A DNA stretch of 64,000 bases from Patagioenas fasciata (Eukaryota > Chordata > Aves > Columbiformes > Columbidae): contig NC_092524.1 of assembly GCF_037038585.1 (NCBI RefSeq), positions 68,126,552-68,190,551 of the forward strand, read 5' to 3'. Below the pieces are notes generated by a model, which saw only the letters and a list, made by a program, of their open reading frames with translations, did no database searches and was not told the DNA's origin. Both the position numbers and the translations under genes were made by a program. The stretch's first letter is position 1. The number at the start of each line of letters is the position of its first letter. Below are positions 36,977 to 51,233 of this stretch, in pieces.

Positions 36977-39900
36977 TCCCCTTGCTGTAATAAAACATCT
37001 TAGAAGCACAGTGAAAGATATTCCAATGGAATGGAAAATTATTACAAGACTACGACAGTGGGAATGCCTTCCCCTGTTCCCAAGCCTCAGATCTCTGGTT
37101 TTATTCCTCTAATGTCTGAATATGAAGACGAAACAACTCTTTTCCTTTTGATGACAGTAGTTAGGACATGACTAACTCTATTGGTTAATTAACCAGTTAC
37201 TGTAATAAACTCACCTTCTGATTGTAATGGCTATAATGAATGAGTGATAGCTTCTGCTGATCACACGCCTCTCCCTTCAATGGAACTGTACTGATTTTTG
37301 CAGAGAATATTTTCAGTGTTTTAACTTGCTGGTAAACGTTTTGAGACTAGTTTGACCTTGTGTGTCCGTAACTAGAAAGCTCTGATTTCAGCTAATGTGA
37401 AGTGACTTTTTGGCACCGCAGGGATTACGGATGAGGTCTGGTTACACAAAGTTGAATTTTAGAGTAAATATAGCAACTCTTTCAAAGCAAAACTCTCATT
37501 TTGAAGGGATTGCATTAGGCATATCGGGTCCAATTTTGCAGCACATGTAGAGCAGGGATGCTCCTTTGAAAACACAGCCCAGACAGGTGGATCAGGCTCA
37601 AGATGCCCACAATTGCTCATCCATGGGCCCTCGCGCTGTTTTTACAGACTACGGAGAGCTCAGCTCCTCCTGTGACTAACACATTTTCCTTTGCTCAGTT
37701 CTGGTTTTACTTTTAAATTGAGCTGTATTTGTTGGGTGCTTGGATAAAGGAACAGAAGGAAAGAAAGCAAAGTCTGCTTGTGAGGGAGACCAGCTTAATT
37801 CCATTTTAAACCATTTGCAACACAGCATTGAAACGAAAGCACAGCATAAGGCAAAATTACAGCATTCATTAGATTTTGCTGTTGTTGGGCTGCTTCCTAC
37901 ACACTCAGTCCAGCAGCTTTCTAAGCAATCAAGTGGTGCCATGTTGCTTGATGTTAAATAAAACCCAGGATCCTCCTCCTTCATTATTTCCGCTGGATTT
38001 TCTCCCTGTCATTGTTCAGCTCTAGCAGCGCCTTTTGAAGTGCTGAAGTCATTGTGAAAATGGCCAACGTTGAGCTCTACCTGTTGCCTATCTCCATGTT
38101 GTAGCCTAAGAGAAAAAAGGGGGGGACAATACATCTCCAGCTGGGGTAAGAGGATTTGGCCCAAAGACTCTTTAAATGAAAGAAAGTGGTGAAACTTCCA
38201 TTGTTTTTAGCTGGAAAAAGTATCGAGGTAGCTCTAAGAGTGTTCATTTTTCAACTCTCTCTGCTTTGTAGGCAATGAGTGCTAGTTGTCAAGCTGATTT
38301 CTTCGGTGCTTCAAGGTCTGTTTACTGGGATGTGATTATTTGGGGGTCTCCTAAGCCAGGCTGAGCTGAGCCAATGGAGTTACTGCCTGAGGTTTCCTGA
38401 GATATTAAATCCTAAGGAACATTGAACCCAACTACTGGGTGTTGCACAGTGTTTCCTCATCCCAGCTGTGCTGGTGGTCCCACAGCTGGTCCAGATGCAC
38501 ATGGAAATGAGGAAGGCAGGACAATGACTGGGGATTGGCATGCTATTTGTAGTGTATCATGTGGTCAGTGAATTTCATGGATGACCTGTAGTAAGTAAGC
38601 TGGAGGACTCTGGGCAAGTAAAAGCTCTTTCTGCTCACAAGATGCCCAAGGCAGTCTGTTAACACTATCTCTGCTACTACTGCTAGACCTGCCTTTAGGG
38701 GCAGTGGCCTTGCATCAGTTCATAGATCTGGGTCAGACAGGGACTGTTTAATCCAAGAGTTTAGGACTTTCTGTGTTGGCAAGTCTTTGCATTTGTGGAT
38801 TAGTAACTACTTCCGCAATTGTCATATCTGAGAAGCCAAACTAACTGCAAGGGACAGAGGCTATAGGGAAATACTGATGGCGTTTTATACTATGTTCATG
38901 AAGTCTGTTAGGTGGGATCCTGGGTATATCTCTTCTGACCAAAGTGTTTGGTAAGTTGTTCATGCAACCTGGTACCAGTCTGTGTTTCTAGCGTAGCATC
39001 TACTGACTATACACATTTATTGGTTTTATGGTGCTGTATTCCATCAAGACCCCTTTAATTTCCATTCTTGTGGTAGTATTTCAATAGCTCATACTCCTGA
39101 TTAATCAGCGCAAAAGCATGAAGATTGTGAGATATGACCTGAAGGGGAAGGAGGGATGCAAACACCAATGTTGCACAAGACACAGCTTGTTTGTTCCTAT
39201 TTATTTTTGACTCAGATGAGGTGTAACAGTGCTACATTTAAAATATAATGGTTTGTGCTTTTAATAAGGCTCTTTGCTTACAGCTGTTCTGATATAACCT
39301 TTGCATTACGCACTGCATTTTCCTTCCAGTATTTTGGCTTTATGGTCTGCTGACTCACAGACATGTATCTTCTTCATTACTTAAAAAGAGCGATTGCTTT
39401 ATAGCAATCTCTCTATGTACACAAAATGAACGCTATTTCCATTAGCTTTTATATTTTTCACATATAATACAAAAAACATTGCTGTTATTAGTTTAATATG
39501 GAGAGCCTCTTAAAATGGTCCAAGCATCATCTGCTTTATTAGTGCCTGCTTGATAAAGCTTCCACATCCTACAGTTAGTTTGCTTCTGAGGATGCTAAGG
39601 CTTTACAATATGCACTGAGATTCTGATAAAATCTCATCAAAGCCTGCTAAAAGATCTCCTTTATCTATTTTGATTGGCTTGATTACATTGATTAATGAAA
39701 CACTGGAGGATTTTATGTGATGGGATTAAATAATGCAATTAGTTTTAATAATTTTTTTCTAAAAAATAGAATTAGGTAGGAACAAAAGGGAAAAAAAGAG
39801 AGCAGTGTTCTGCGTGCAGTGTTCATGATAAGTCATAATTCTTTGCTTTACCTCTTGGAACAGTGGCATTTTACAGGCTCCAGATGCAGGAATGCTCAGG

Positions 39901-42900
39901 AGGAAATGTGAGGAAGTTAATATTGGGGTGAATCTTAACTCTACAGTATTGTACAGGCTGCGCTTATGCCAGTGCTAGGAAGGAGTCTCGTTGGCACCCT
40001 GAAGGCAGGTCATTATTTTGTTGTGCTGGCCTCCTTCTTGTTCATCTCTGGTTGTTTATAGGAGATACAGGGGACTTTTGGATGAGAAGAAAACATATCA
40101 TTGTGGTGGGTAGAGTACATTTAAGAACTTGCAACAAAGGCTGCAGTTCTATCAATGTATGACCATGCCATAGGACTGCCCGTTTATGTTTATTTTGAAC
40201 CCCTAAAGTTTGCATAGACAATCTTCAGAGACCGTGTGCAAACTCCTCCACTGAAAGCACTGGAGCAGCAGTAGCTTCCCCACCTAAGGATTTCCCCCAT
40301 CGTCACCTTTGTGTCTTGGGCCCACAAAGGGAGACTTATGGAAATCGGAAAACTAAAATGATGACAAGCAGGTTTGCAACCGATGTAAAAGGAGTCATAA
40401 GAGACTAGAAAAGAGAGAACCATATTTCTACTGACTGTTCTTCAGTTTGTGCTCAGCTTATAAACTTACAAGCTGTCACCTCTTCTAGGACACCATGCAG
40501 GGGCCTCCTTGCTTCCTGTGAGGATTTCCATCCCACACAGGCTTTGAGAGAGGTGTTGAGGTGTCTAACTTGCACATTTACCTTCTACTTCAGAGTTGAG
40601 GCTACTGGATTCTGTTCCTGGACCTATCCCGGACTCTGGTGAGTCCTGAGAAAATCCTTTAGACCTGGGCTCAGGTACCCCATGGATACTCACACCTAAG
40701 ATGAACATAGCTGCATGTTATCAAGACGATGGGGAACAGTTCATTCCCATGTTATCCATGACTGATAGTCCTTAGTTTCCAGTGTAATGAACGGGGAGGG
40801 GAAGTGACAATTTAAAAAAATGTCCTCCTAATGGCCTGTCTGAAAACAATCCCCATCTCCTCTGCATTCACTGTGTTGGAAATCAAGAGCTGGTCTGAAC
40901 TGCTTATCATTTTCTTGAACTTAAATGCGATTGTAGGTGCTTAGGTCAACCAGAAGCGTTAGCATAGGATGTTTAATAGGGCTCTCCTTTTCTTTGTTCT
41001 TCACATACCTTGGCTATACAGTAGTTAGGCTAATGTCCACATGCCATTTGGGGCTCAATGATGTCTAATTTCCACTTGTAATTTGTCCTGGAGATCTTGC
41101 AGAGACGAGGCAATACAAATGCAGAGTGTCATTGCTGGAGATTGAGGTTTTACTGGCATTTCCTACATCTAGAATATCAATTCTAATTGCCATTTATTTC
41201 TCTTCTCATCTAGGTATATCTCTATATCTTGTTTACTGTCACTCTGCACTAAGCTGTTACTTCAAAGCGTTTGCCTTGAATAATCACAATCAGTAAACTG
41301 CATAACAGCTTTGTTAAATACACCGCCTCTTCCCTTACAGTATCACTCCTGGAAGAAAAGACAAGCAGGAGCCGTGCATTTTGAATCCAGATCTGATTTC
41401 AGAGATAGCAGGCAGCTGAAGTGTGTACACTCAGGGTTTAGAGCGTTTTGGGACTATATTTTTTCATTTGGGATCGCTTTTGTTAGGAAGCAAGACCTCA
41501 ATGAACCAGTGCCTTTGGCAGAGCTTACTGCCTCGTGAGCAAACTCTTTGCAATATTGGACGCTAGTTGATGTGCAGACCAGAGATGTGTACCTGCGATA
41601 AAAGCTTGGGAAAAACCTCCATATTTGCCTGGAACAAACCGGAGTCTCCCAGTTGAATCACTTACTCTGCTCATTTCTATCTTCATTCATCCTTGCAGCT
41701 CACGTTTGTACCTCTCCACGCAGCGTGTCATGGAGAAGGTGCATCATCTGTGCGCTCCATGGTTGGATCTGTGGCTCAGATAGTGCAAGAGCAAACATGC
41801 TGGTCAAACCTAAATAGGGTGCTCTTGAATATACTTTTTAATCTAGTTCATAGACTGATTCAGGATGCTTTAGCAGGGAAGGCATGAAATCTTGGATTTT
41901 CTTCTGGTTTTACCCCTTGACATTTGTGTGGCCCTGGGTATGTTCCCATCCTACCCTTTGCGTATTTTGATTTGTTCCACTTCCAACTCTCCATAGTACT
42001 AGTTGTCCTACTACAATAGGTATCTAGAAGATCTGTTCTGAGGAAAATGTTGGGCCTCTTTTGTAAAGACCGGCAGCAAGAGCTGAGATGGATGTAGGGT
42101 GTGCAGAGTAGCAAGAAGAGAACATCTATGTGCACTGGCTATCAAAAAAAGACTCAAGATCTCCCTTTTACTTACTGCTACTGGTCTGGGGAAGAAAAGA
42201 AACAGGATGCAGGTAGAGAATGGATGCTTTGGAGAGGTTGCCACCCCATATCTAAGCCACAGCTGCACATCAGCCTTCTCCACAATACCTAAGTAGGAGA
42301 GTGAAAATAGGGTGTTGTGTTTTGTTGTTGTTTTGTGTGGTTGGTTGGTTTGGTTTTTTTTTGTGAGTAAAAGTTTCCTTAGCATCTGAAAATTTGCCTC
42401 TGTACTGCAAAACTCCACTTGCAAACCGTTAGAATAGACTGAGACCAGACTCCGTAAGTGCCATCCCTTTAGGGTTGTTAAGGAAGTAGATTATTCATCC
42501 CCCAAGGCTCTGCCACGGAGCAAATATATTAACTAACAAAAAAACAAAATAATATTCTTTCTAATATAATATTCAGTTACTCGTTTGTTCTGACAAATAT
42601 AGGAAATGGAGGTTTAATCAAGGAAAACAAGACTTTACATCAGACCACAAGATATTATTGGCTAAAAGTCTGCTAATATTCTTGAATAATTCTGGTAACT
42701 GTAAAACTGAGACATCCAGAGAGGGTGGCACTTACGCTGATCTAGAGTGACAGGATTTAGGGAGACAAAGAAGTAGACAAATTAGCTCTGAAAAATTATC
42801 ATTTAGGAAAGTTTTGCTAATGTCTCATCCCAAAGCCCGATATGGATATGTTTCAGGTTTCTGCTCTGTTTATTTGTTTCTTTGGAAAAGCAGACATGGT

Positions 42901-45799
42901 AATAACTTGGCAAATAGTCAAAGGAGAGAGGAGGTTTGACCTGCCTGGGACATCTCGTGGTGATTCCTGTCTAGGAGAGCGATTTCCCTCCTTCTACATA
43001 TCAGTGCTCCACGTTTTCCTCACCACACAGAATTCCTTTTATCCAGACAGATTAACATAGGACTCTCAGATTGATAATTGGCACATATAGATATGAACTG
43101 CCCCTGTCTTTCCCTCCCAAACACCAAACCCCTATGTATTACCCCCTCCCCAAGCCTTGCATTGTTTCAACCTATTGCTCAAACAGACTGTAAACCCTCC
43201 ACCAAAGTTTTCATGAATAACCTAGCAATCTTTGGAACAAATCCAGAGCCGGTTTGAAGATAATAGGAACACTGAGTACTAAATAACACACTGACAGAAG
43301 ACATGACACCATGCTGGCAGAAGGCATGTGTGCATGACTTTATAGTAACCAGGGCACTCATCGCTTGGTAGTCAGATGACAGCAAAGAAAACTATTGAAA
43401 AAAATACAATTTTAAATATCTCATTATGATAACTAGACAAGATAGTGAGTATTACAGGAGAGGTGGTGTCCTTTGCAAATGACCCTCTGTATAGAGAACC
43501 TTGAGTTGGGTCTCATGGGTATCTTATGTAGAGATTCTTGCTATACATATTGGATATGAATTTCTACTAAAAGGATCAGCTGTGAAAGTTAACGCTGATG
43601 GTATGTAAAGGCAACAGGTGGGTTTTGGAGTAATTTTGTCATGGAAAGATAACAGGACCATGTACAACTCTTGAAGTTATTTTAAATCTTTTTTTCCCCC
43701 TAATTGCTAGTCTTTAACTCATAGTCTTTGTGCTTCTGCATGTCCCACTTCAGAGCCACAGAAGAATATCTAAACTGTCTTTCAATGTGTTAGTCCAGCT
43801 GAAATTTCAAGTTAGATTAATTTCTCTGGAGGGAAAAATATATAAAAAGAGTTATCCATAATGCTTTCTGCAATCCGTGTCTTAACTCAGAACCCCTCAA
43901 AAGGAGCACAAGACCTTAGAGAGTCCTTTCCTAAGTTGATGTGTTTCAGGTTCCTTCATTCTGGGTTCAGACTAAGGAATTCAACTGGACGCAGTGGTAG
44001 GTCAGAGCTTGAGGCCATGTTCTTGAATGATGGCCAGGTCAGCGATCACTTAATGCTGGGTGTCTGTGAGTAGCAGTCACACAAGGGAAAAAATCTGAAA
44101 TTGGTGAGCTCTCTGCCCTTCTCATACAAGAAACAGTCCTAGTTCTGTGGCCAGGTTGGAAAAGCTGGATGTTGCACAAATATTTGTCTGGGTCTGGGAG
44201 AGAGCACTGCTCATCCTGTCAGACTCAGCCTAAATGAAGCAAAGGGACTTGTTCGTAAAGATCCTCAATTCCAAAACTTTGTATCCTATTTCAGAGGAGG
44301 TGCTTTGTGGTGTCAACCTGCTCACGATGCCAATTTGGTCAAAGTGAAATGAACCACATGAAAGGACCACTGGGCACCCCTTTGCTGAAGCTGTGGAGAT
44401 GAGGAGGCCAAGTAGTGAGGACACTTCACCATGTTGTGGGACAGCTTTATCTTTTATTTCCTCTGCAGGATCAAGCACTTTCACTTCAACAGGAGATTGC
44501 TTCTGTTTGAAGCCTGAACCATAGACTGTAACACTTAGATACAAAAAAGGCACAAAAAGCAAAGCATAGAGGAATTATATATAATATATGCATGCAAGAA
44601 AATGAACCTAGTGCAAGCCCCATGCCAGCTGTGAATATCTGTTCCACTTCATGAGAATACTTTCCTTTATTTATCACTGTTTTCTAGTGATATCAGTGGG
44701 TTTGGGGCATATTAACTGGAGGAGGACTGAATTCTGCTGCCTTTTCTTAGGCAAAACCCCCAGTCAGCAACAAAGGCTCTGATGACAGTCAAGAAACGTC
44801 TCTATTCACAAGCACTCTTTACAGGTGATTGCTTATGTATTAGAGATGTAAATGATGGTTTTGTTTCAAATGAGGTAAATCTAAGATTAAACTCCCATCG
44901 AAGAATAAATGTTCCCTTTGCCTTTCATGTGTAGTAGCTTGAAAGAGCCTACACAACAATAAATTGCATTACAGAAGCTCCCACTGACACAACCATATGT
45001 TAGCAGTCTCTGTTTTGAAGGGTTACAGCTCCGTTGTAAGAATTTGCTGTGGGCTGAAATTTGGCAGCCTCTGCTCAGTATTTAGCTTTTAAAACAGAGC
45101 TACAAATACATACCAATTCCTCACAAGTCGTCTTGAAAAAGTACAGAGAGGGGAAAAGCCAAAGCTTGTTGAATTTAAGTTTGGTTCTTACAGGACTAAG
45201 AACCACCACCAACGCGGCTAAATGAAAATGTGTGTAGTGGTAACACCCAGTCTGGGCGACTCTTCCATTTAGGAAAATACTAAAAAATAAGCTGCAAACC
45301 ACCAAGATGGAAAGAGCTGCACTCTGGCACTGCGGCCTCAGCAGGTTGCAGCTCCTGAGGCTGTGGGAAGACAATGACCTGTGGTATTCGGGAACATGAT
45401 CAGCTTGCAATGAGAGCCCCGTGGAAAGGGGGGGTGAAGAGGGAAAGGCTGAAAGCTGAGAAGCAGACGGTGTTGTTTTGTTGGTGGTTTTTTTTGTTGG
45501 TTGTGTTTTTGTTTGTTTGTTTTTTAATACGACCTGAGTCATTCTGTCTTCACATTCCCATTTCTTCACTATGAAGAAAATGGAAAGGCTTCTTGCCAGG
45601 AATGGGTCTGTCTGCTGCTCAACCATGCTGGATGACCATAGGGGAAGGAGGGATGGGTCAGAAGTTTGTAAGGAGTTAAACAATACAAAGCTGCTTGAAA
45701 AGACAGAGGAGTCTTCAGTGCATCTATGTTCATTATGGATTTTACTGCCTGTTTAGGTGACCAGGCTGTTGCTTATATGAAATAAGACGGCTCATCTCC
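34849..45799. other. About 11 kb gene desert without recognised CR1
   Basis: No gene and no clear mobile element apart from the (AAT)n at 36945. 37140-37260 and 39240-39780 look like candidate conserved non-coding blocks. T/G-rich simple sequence occurs at 42315-42362 and 45470-45525. Confidence 0.5.
36945..36976 (+). repeat. (AAT)n microsatellite
   Basis: About ten uninterrupted AAT units. Confidence 0.95.
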
Positions 45800-45940
45800 T
45801 TCACTGGAGACATTCAAAACCTGTCTGGATGTACTCTTGTGCGATCTGCTCTTGATGAACCTGCTTTAGCAGGTGGGTTGGACTGGATGATCTCCAGAGT
45901 CCCTTCCAAACCCAGCCAGTCTGTGACTCTGTGGTTCTGT
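45800..45940 (+). mobile_element. Old CR1 LINE fragment
   Basis: CTGGAGACATTCAAAACCTG, then GCAGGTGGGTTGGACTGGAT and GATCTCCAGAGTCCCTTCC, end in TCTGTGACTCTGTGGTTCTG, a CR1 3' end of an older subfamily on the plus strand. Confidence 0.85.
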
Positions 45941-46039
45941 TCAGTTCCTTCCATAGAAGGAATCAAGCTCCACTGGAGGTGATGGATGTTCACATCTGCT
46001 CACCAGAGACCTGTGCCTTCCCTAATCCAGCTGGATGCT

Positions 46040-46140
46040 CTTATGAAATCATGGAAGACAGGGTTTGAAGCGACATCAGGGTGCGTCTGGTCTACCCTGC
46101 TGCTGGATCAGCTTTTAACCAAATCACCACTGTGACATGT
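46040..46140 (-). mobile_element. Possible very old CR1 fragment
   Basis: GAAGACAGGGTTTGAAGCGA followed by CTGGTCTACCCTGCTGCTGG resembles the reversed 3' end of an old CR1 (GGTTGGAAGGGACCTC... GTCCAACCCCCTGCTC). It is strongly diverged and the call is weak. Confidence 0.35.
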
Positions 46141-49124
46141 ATGGGTGAATGTCTGGCAGGAAGGCTTTTTTCTTGAAAACCTTCTGAAGAGATCTGGTAT
46201 TGTCATTGAAACATTCTTTGTGGGCACCAAGGCAGGCCAGCAATAACTTCTAAATTGTCCGTGAGGCCATAATACAACACTGTGGAGTTCTGGCAGTGTT
46301 AGAAAAGGGCTGATATGTACTCATGCTTTATTTAGTTTTTAGTGGACACTAGAATGAGTGTCCCTTTTCTCCTCTCTCCCCTGGTCAGATGTCCAGGCAG
46401 TAGAGTACAGAGGACTTTAAAATCCATCATGGACCAACAGCTACAGATGTTCATTGGGAAAGAACCAAATTCAAATGAACAATTCAGTGCTGCATTTAGT
46501 ATGTGAGCAATTTCTTCTTGGTGATCACTGGGAGTGGCTTGGGATGGATTTCCACGTGGGCTGTAAGGGTGGTGTGAATAGAAGTTTTCACTCTAGGTGG
46601 GAGCTGGAGGACTCTGAAAGGGACTCACGACGTGATCCCTTCCCCACACTGTCACCAGGGTTGTCACTATACTGTCACCAGAGCTGCTGTGGGTCCTTTA
46701 TGCACAGATGTGTCTATGTAGCCGTGATGCTCTTTTGAGCATCTCCTAGAAAGACGAGCAACCTATCAGTGCTGCCCTTTGAGAGGAATTCCTTTAGATG
46801 GAGGAGCAAAGCTTTGATTTGGCAGGTACCAGGTCTGGTCCTTCCGAAGGCAGGGTGGGAGGTGATTCATCTACTCTTTGTGGTTGCCGCTGGTGTTGTG
46901 TGGATTTGCTACAGGACTCCAGTTCATCACTGCCACTCTAATGATGCCGTACAAAATTCATTGAAATACAAATCACACTGTTCCCTGGTGAATAGGTGAA
47001 TATAGGCATGTGGGATGTGAAGAGACTTGGCTAATTTGACAGATTTATTCTGTAGGTGGTGTGAACAACTTTTAAAGGTGGGTCAACCTTGGTGGGTTCC
47101 ATGCATAGCCTGGGATCAGAGCAGGGATCTCAATTAGAGCTGTTATCCCAGACCTGTCCTGCCTGGATCGACTGAGATCACACATCTATGTGAACCACCT
47201 CTCGTATGAGAACGTGGGATTCTCTTGGTCTCATTCCTGCTTTTGGTCCTCAAAATTTGTCTGCTTTCTGCCATTTGGATCTCACTTGCCAGAAGAAGCA
47301 AGATAAAAAAATCCCACGGGATTCTTCAGACGTGTAACAAAAGCAGCAAATTTCTGAATGTAGGGGCCCAATAGTTCACTTCAAATCAAGAACTGGAGGA
47401 AGAGGTGTCTCTTAAATTAATTTCATGTCCTGAATGGGTTAAATTATCCTGCGGAGAGGGTCCTTCCTTTCTGCTGACTTCCCAGAGGATGCAGTGAGGT
47501 GCTTGTGTGTCCCCCTTGGACAACTAAAACTGGGTTAGATGGGTCCAAGTGTGAGAAAATGGTCTGAATCCAGCTGGGCAGGTTGTACACAGGCGTGAGC
47601 TGAACCTTCGATGGCTGCCTTTACCACAAAGCCAGCCTTTTTCTGCTGAACAGTCTCCCGAGTTACTTTACAGGGAGGATCTAATGTGTTGTAAGAAAAG
47701 CAGAGAAATTAAATAGCAAGTGTTCCACTTGACCAAAAGGTCAAAGTCTCCGTGATTAAAACGCTTTGTTATTTTAAGATCAGGGAATGTCACATAACCA
47801 TTATATATAAATGGCAAAGTTTCCGTGTGTGCTGACTGCTGAAGCGTGTTGCTAACTCTGTCCTTGGGGGTGCCGGATGAATCCACCTTCCTGAAGCAGC
47901 TCCCACATCCTACAAACACGTCTGCATGGTTGGCAGGCAAGGAAACACTTGCAGCTGGAGAGATTAAATACACTTCTTTCCAGCTCTATACGTGCAATGT
48001 TCTACTTCTTGCACCGCTGTTCTTTGAGCGCACATGTGCTGTTTTCTTATTCTCTATAAATTTAAAAAGGCAATCCCCGAACTGATACGAAATACATTGA
48101 CTTCATAATGCAGATTTTTATTCTGGAAATGTGCTTCTGCTTAGCAAGTGGGTGACTGGTAAATGGAGCGATAGAGTGAACGCAACAAGGTCGACTTTGC
48201 CTTGACTTTGGACTTTGTGGACCTGCTGAGCAGAGATCGAAATGGCTCTGACTCACGTGGTGCTGGGATACAACCGCGAGGCAGAAATAAATGTCCACAG
48301 AAAGCTGGGATGATATACTTGGGTTTTACTCCTGTCTTTTCCAGATCAGGGAAATAATAGGATAGGATGTCAATGGATTAATCAAATATTTAATTTATTT
48401 GACAGCTTGCAAATGATGTTGTTACAAGTGGATCATGCAGCTTTGGACTTTAAGGGATGTTAGATTTGGTTTTAAATTATGAAGTCCAGCACATCGATGG
48501 AGTGAGAATTAGAGGAGGTCAGGAATGTCATTTACAGTTAGAATAAATACCTTGAAATTCAGACAATTCATAATCCCAGTCCCCAAATCCTGCCTGTTAC
48601 AGAGACGTATTGTAGTAATAATACTGACCTGAAATAAACTGTTTGAATTAGCCACTTTTTTCAAGTGTGCCAGACAGAGCTGGGAATCCAGGGAGGGTAA
48701 GATCTGAGGTTCCAACAAAACATCCTCTCTCTGCTGGTATTCCCTAACACACCCCGAGATGTCTTCTTTTAATGATAAAATGCTGCTTTTTCAATTCTAC
48801 ATGCATTTCTTCTCCAATGGATTCTTGAAATTGAACTTAATCTTCTGCTGTGAAGAAGATATCAGAAGGGTCAAAGGAAAGAAGAGAAAAATTATGTTTT
48901 CACAGACATTTTTTTTTGAATATGAATAAACACGTACAAAGCTCTATAGCCTGGACAGAATAGAGCTGTGGGGAAATGCTGAACACTCCTCCTTTCTTTC
49001 TCCATTCCCACCCCATGTCTTATTTTCCTTTCTGCTTAGTGGGAAGAGGTGCAAAAAGAGCAATTTGTCCTTTACATGCTGTTTTGAGAGCTGAGGAAGT
49101 GTCTTGACTCACTCACGAAATGAT

Positions 49125-49180
49125 GAATTATAGATTCATTGAGCAACAGGGCTGGAAGATACCTCGGAGACCTCCAGTGT
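49125..49180 (-). mobile_element. Possible very old CR1 fragment
   Basis: TATAGATTCATTGAGCAACA, then GGGCTGGAAGATACCTCGGA, resembles a decayed reversed CR1 tail with the GGCTGGAAGAGACCTC core. Only about 55 bp align by eye. Confidence 0.35.
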
Positions 49181-51087
49181 TGGAAATTGCACTGTCTCAC
49201 CAGATAATCTGTTCCAGCGTGTCACCATCCATCTGTTCAGCAGAGGATCACAGCATCAGCTTTTGCCTTGGGCCTTCAGTCCTAGGCTGGGTAGGACTGC
49301 TCTCCGCTGAACGGGAGATTGGTGAACTTGCTTTGCTCCTTTTTTTGGCACTTACTTAGCGTGGAAACTCCTGATCTTCACAACTTATGCAAATAACGTA
49401 CAGAAAGTGTATTAGAGGGCTCTCCTCCTCTTGATAATGCCCAGGAGGTGTGGTTGGGCAGCTTCAGTTGTCTTCATCCTTGATGTCTGAGATGATGCCG
49501 CACCTGGAGACAGGACAGGGAACGCTAGGAGACGTGTCCCATGTGCTGTATCATGTGGTGGGGCAGGAGTTGGGTTGAGCTGGGTTACAGGAAAGGTTGT
49601 AGTTGTGGTCTGTGCTTCTTGTTCTCTGGCTCTACCTCTTCATCAGGTCCAAACGGGTGCACAGCATGGGTCAGGGTTATCCATCTCCTCTTTGTAGGGG
49701 GGGAAAATGTATTTGCACTGACCTGACCACCACGGAAGTTTCACAATGCGAGTTGTTTAGAGCTCCCTGAGAAAGACCTTTCCAGAAAAGAGAATTTATC
49801 TTCCTTTATCCCCCCATTCCAACACACACAACGTTATTTCAACACACAATCCACAGACCACGCAAGATATATCATAGATGTCTACACACTGCACGGATTG
49901 CACTCTATTTATACATTACACATGCATGCTATTTAACATACTTTTTGTTTAAGAATAGATGAAGAATCTCTTACTAACACAAACATTATTTTCACATGTC
50001 CTCTGTAAAATGTATTTTTCAAAGATTTCCACACCTACTCGAAGTGAAATTATATCTTGAGGAATCTATAGCTTGATTGTTAATTCTGAACCGTGTCGAA
50101 CTTCTTGCCTTTTCTATTTGAATCTAAATTGCTCTTTTGAGTGTATTTTATATTAGAATTTAGAAACAGATAGAGCTCTTTTATTTGTTGTGTGTTTTGG
50201 TTGGTGGTTTTTTTTTTGCACACAGGGTTGAATGCACGTATATTATTATGGCTCTCTTTTTGCAATTTGCAAAGGAAATGTACACTCTGACAATATCGTG
50301 TGCACCAAATCAATGAAATATCCTGTGTTTTCTATTCATTAAGCCCCTAAAGCACTATGCGCAAATTCCCTCACTTTAATTACACACCTCAGGGATGTGC
50401 AGGCCAAAAAGGAGGCAGTCAGACAAAAAACCCTGGTCTCTGCCAAAAGGAAAAAGAAAAAAATACTGGTAAACATTTATTTTCAGCAGGGAAATCTGCT
50501 ATTAATTCATATAGTGACTTTCCCCAGCTGAAATAATGAGGAAAGCCAAGTGAACCAAATGTTCACAGTGAGCAAACATGAACAGTAGGAAACCAGCCCA
50601 TCTTGTATTTACATGTTTATTCCATCAGCCTTTGAAGAACGTTTGCACGATCCTTTTATAATTTTGTCTGAGCTGAGTGTCGATGTTCTCTCACACTCCT
50701 CTGGAGGAGTGACTTGTTAGCAATGGTTTCGGTTCTCATATGGACAACCCTGTTCAGTGTGTCCCATCTGGAAGGTGGGGTTTAAAATGTTCCAATACCT
50801 ACAGTGACTCCAAGTATCTGCAAAGTCTGATTGTGACCATCTGAGATGCAGGAATACTTGGTCATGGACCAGGCTGGTGGCTTCTGGGGATGCAGGACTT
50901 TTCTCCTTACCTGTTGAAAACGCTTGTACTTTCAGATATATTCTCTCGGCTATGAGGACAGTCCAGTATTGTTTATTGGGCTTCTTGGGAAAAGACTAAG
51001 CTCAGACTCCACTGACAGAACAAAACGGGCCATGTTTGCCAAGGTGTGAACTATGGATACAAAGTGCTGCACCCCATGAGTGCATCG

Positions 51088-51233
51088 TGCCCCATCCCTG
51101 GAGACATCCCAGGCCAGGCTGGATGGGGCTCTGAGCAACCTGAGCTGGTCAAGATGTCCCTGCTCATGGCAGAGCTTGGACTGCATGGGCTTGGAAGGTC
51201 CCTTCAACCCAAACTGTTCTGTGATTCCATAAT
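51088..51233 (+). mobile_element. CR1 LINE fragment, short 3' end
   Basis: CCCATCCCTGGAGACATCCC, CTGAGCAACCTGAGCTGGTC and CAACCCAAACTGTTCTGTGA match the 5085 copy. About 145 bp, plus strand. Confidence 0.92.

Larger units (their letters stand above)
45941..51087. other. Gene desert
   Basis: Non-coding. Only two doubtful old CR1 scraps (46040, 49125) were seen. No open frame resembles a known protein. Confidence 0.5.

Noticed and set aside
45075-45683. 202-codon minus-strand frame
   Set aside because: Contains translated T/G simple repeat (KNKQTKTQPTKK) and no family resemblance.
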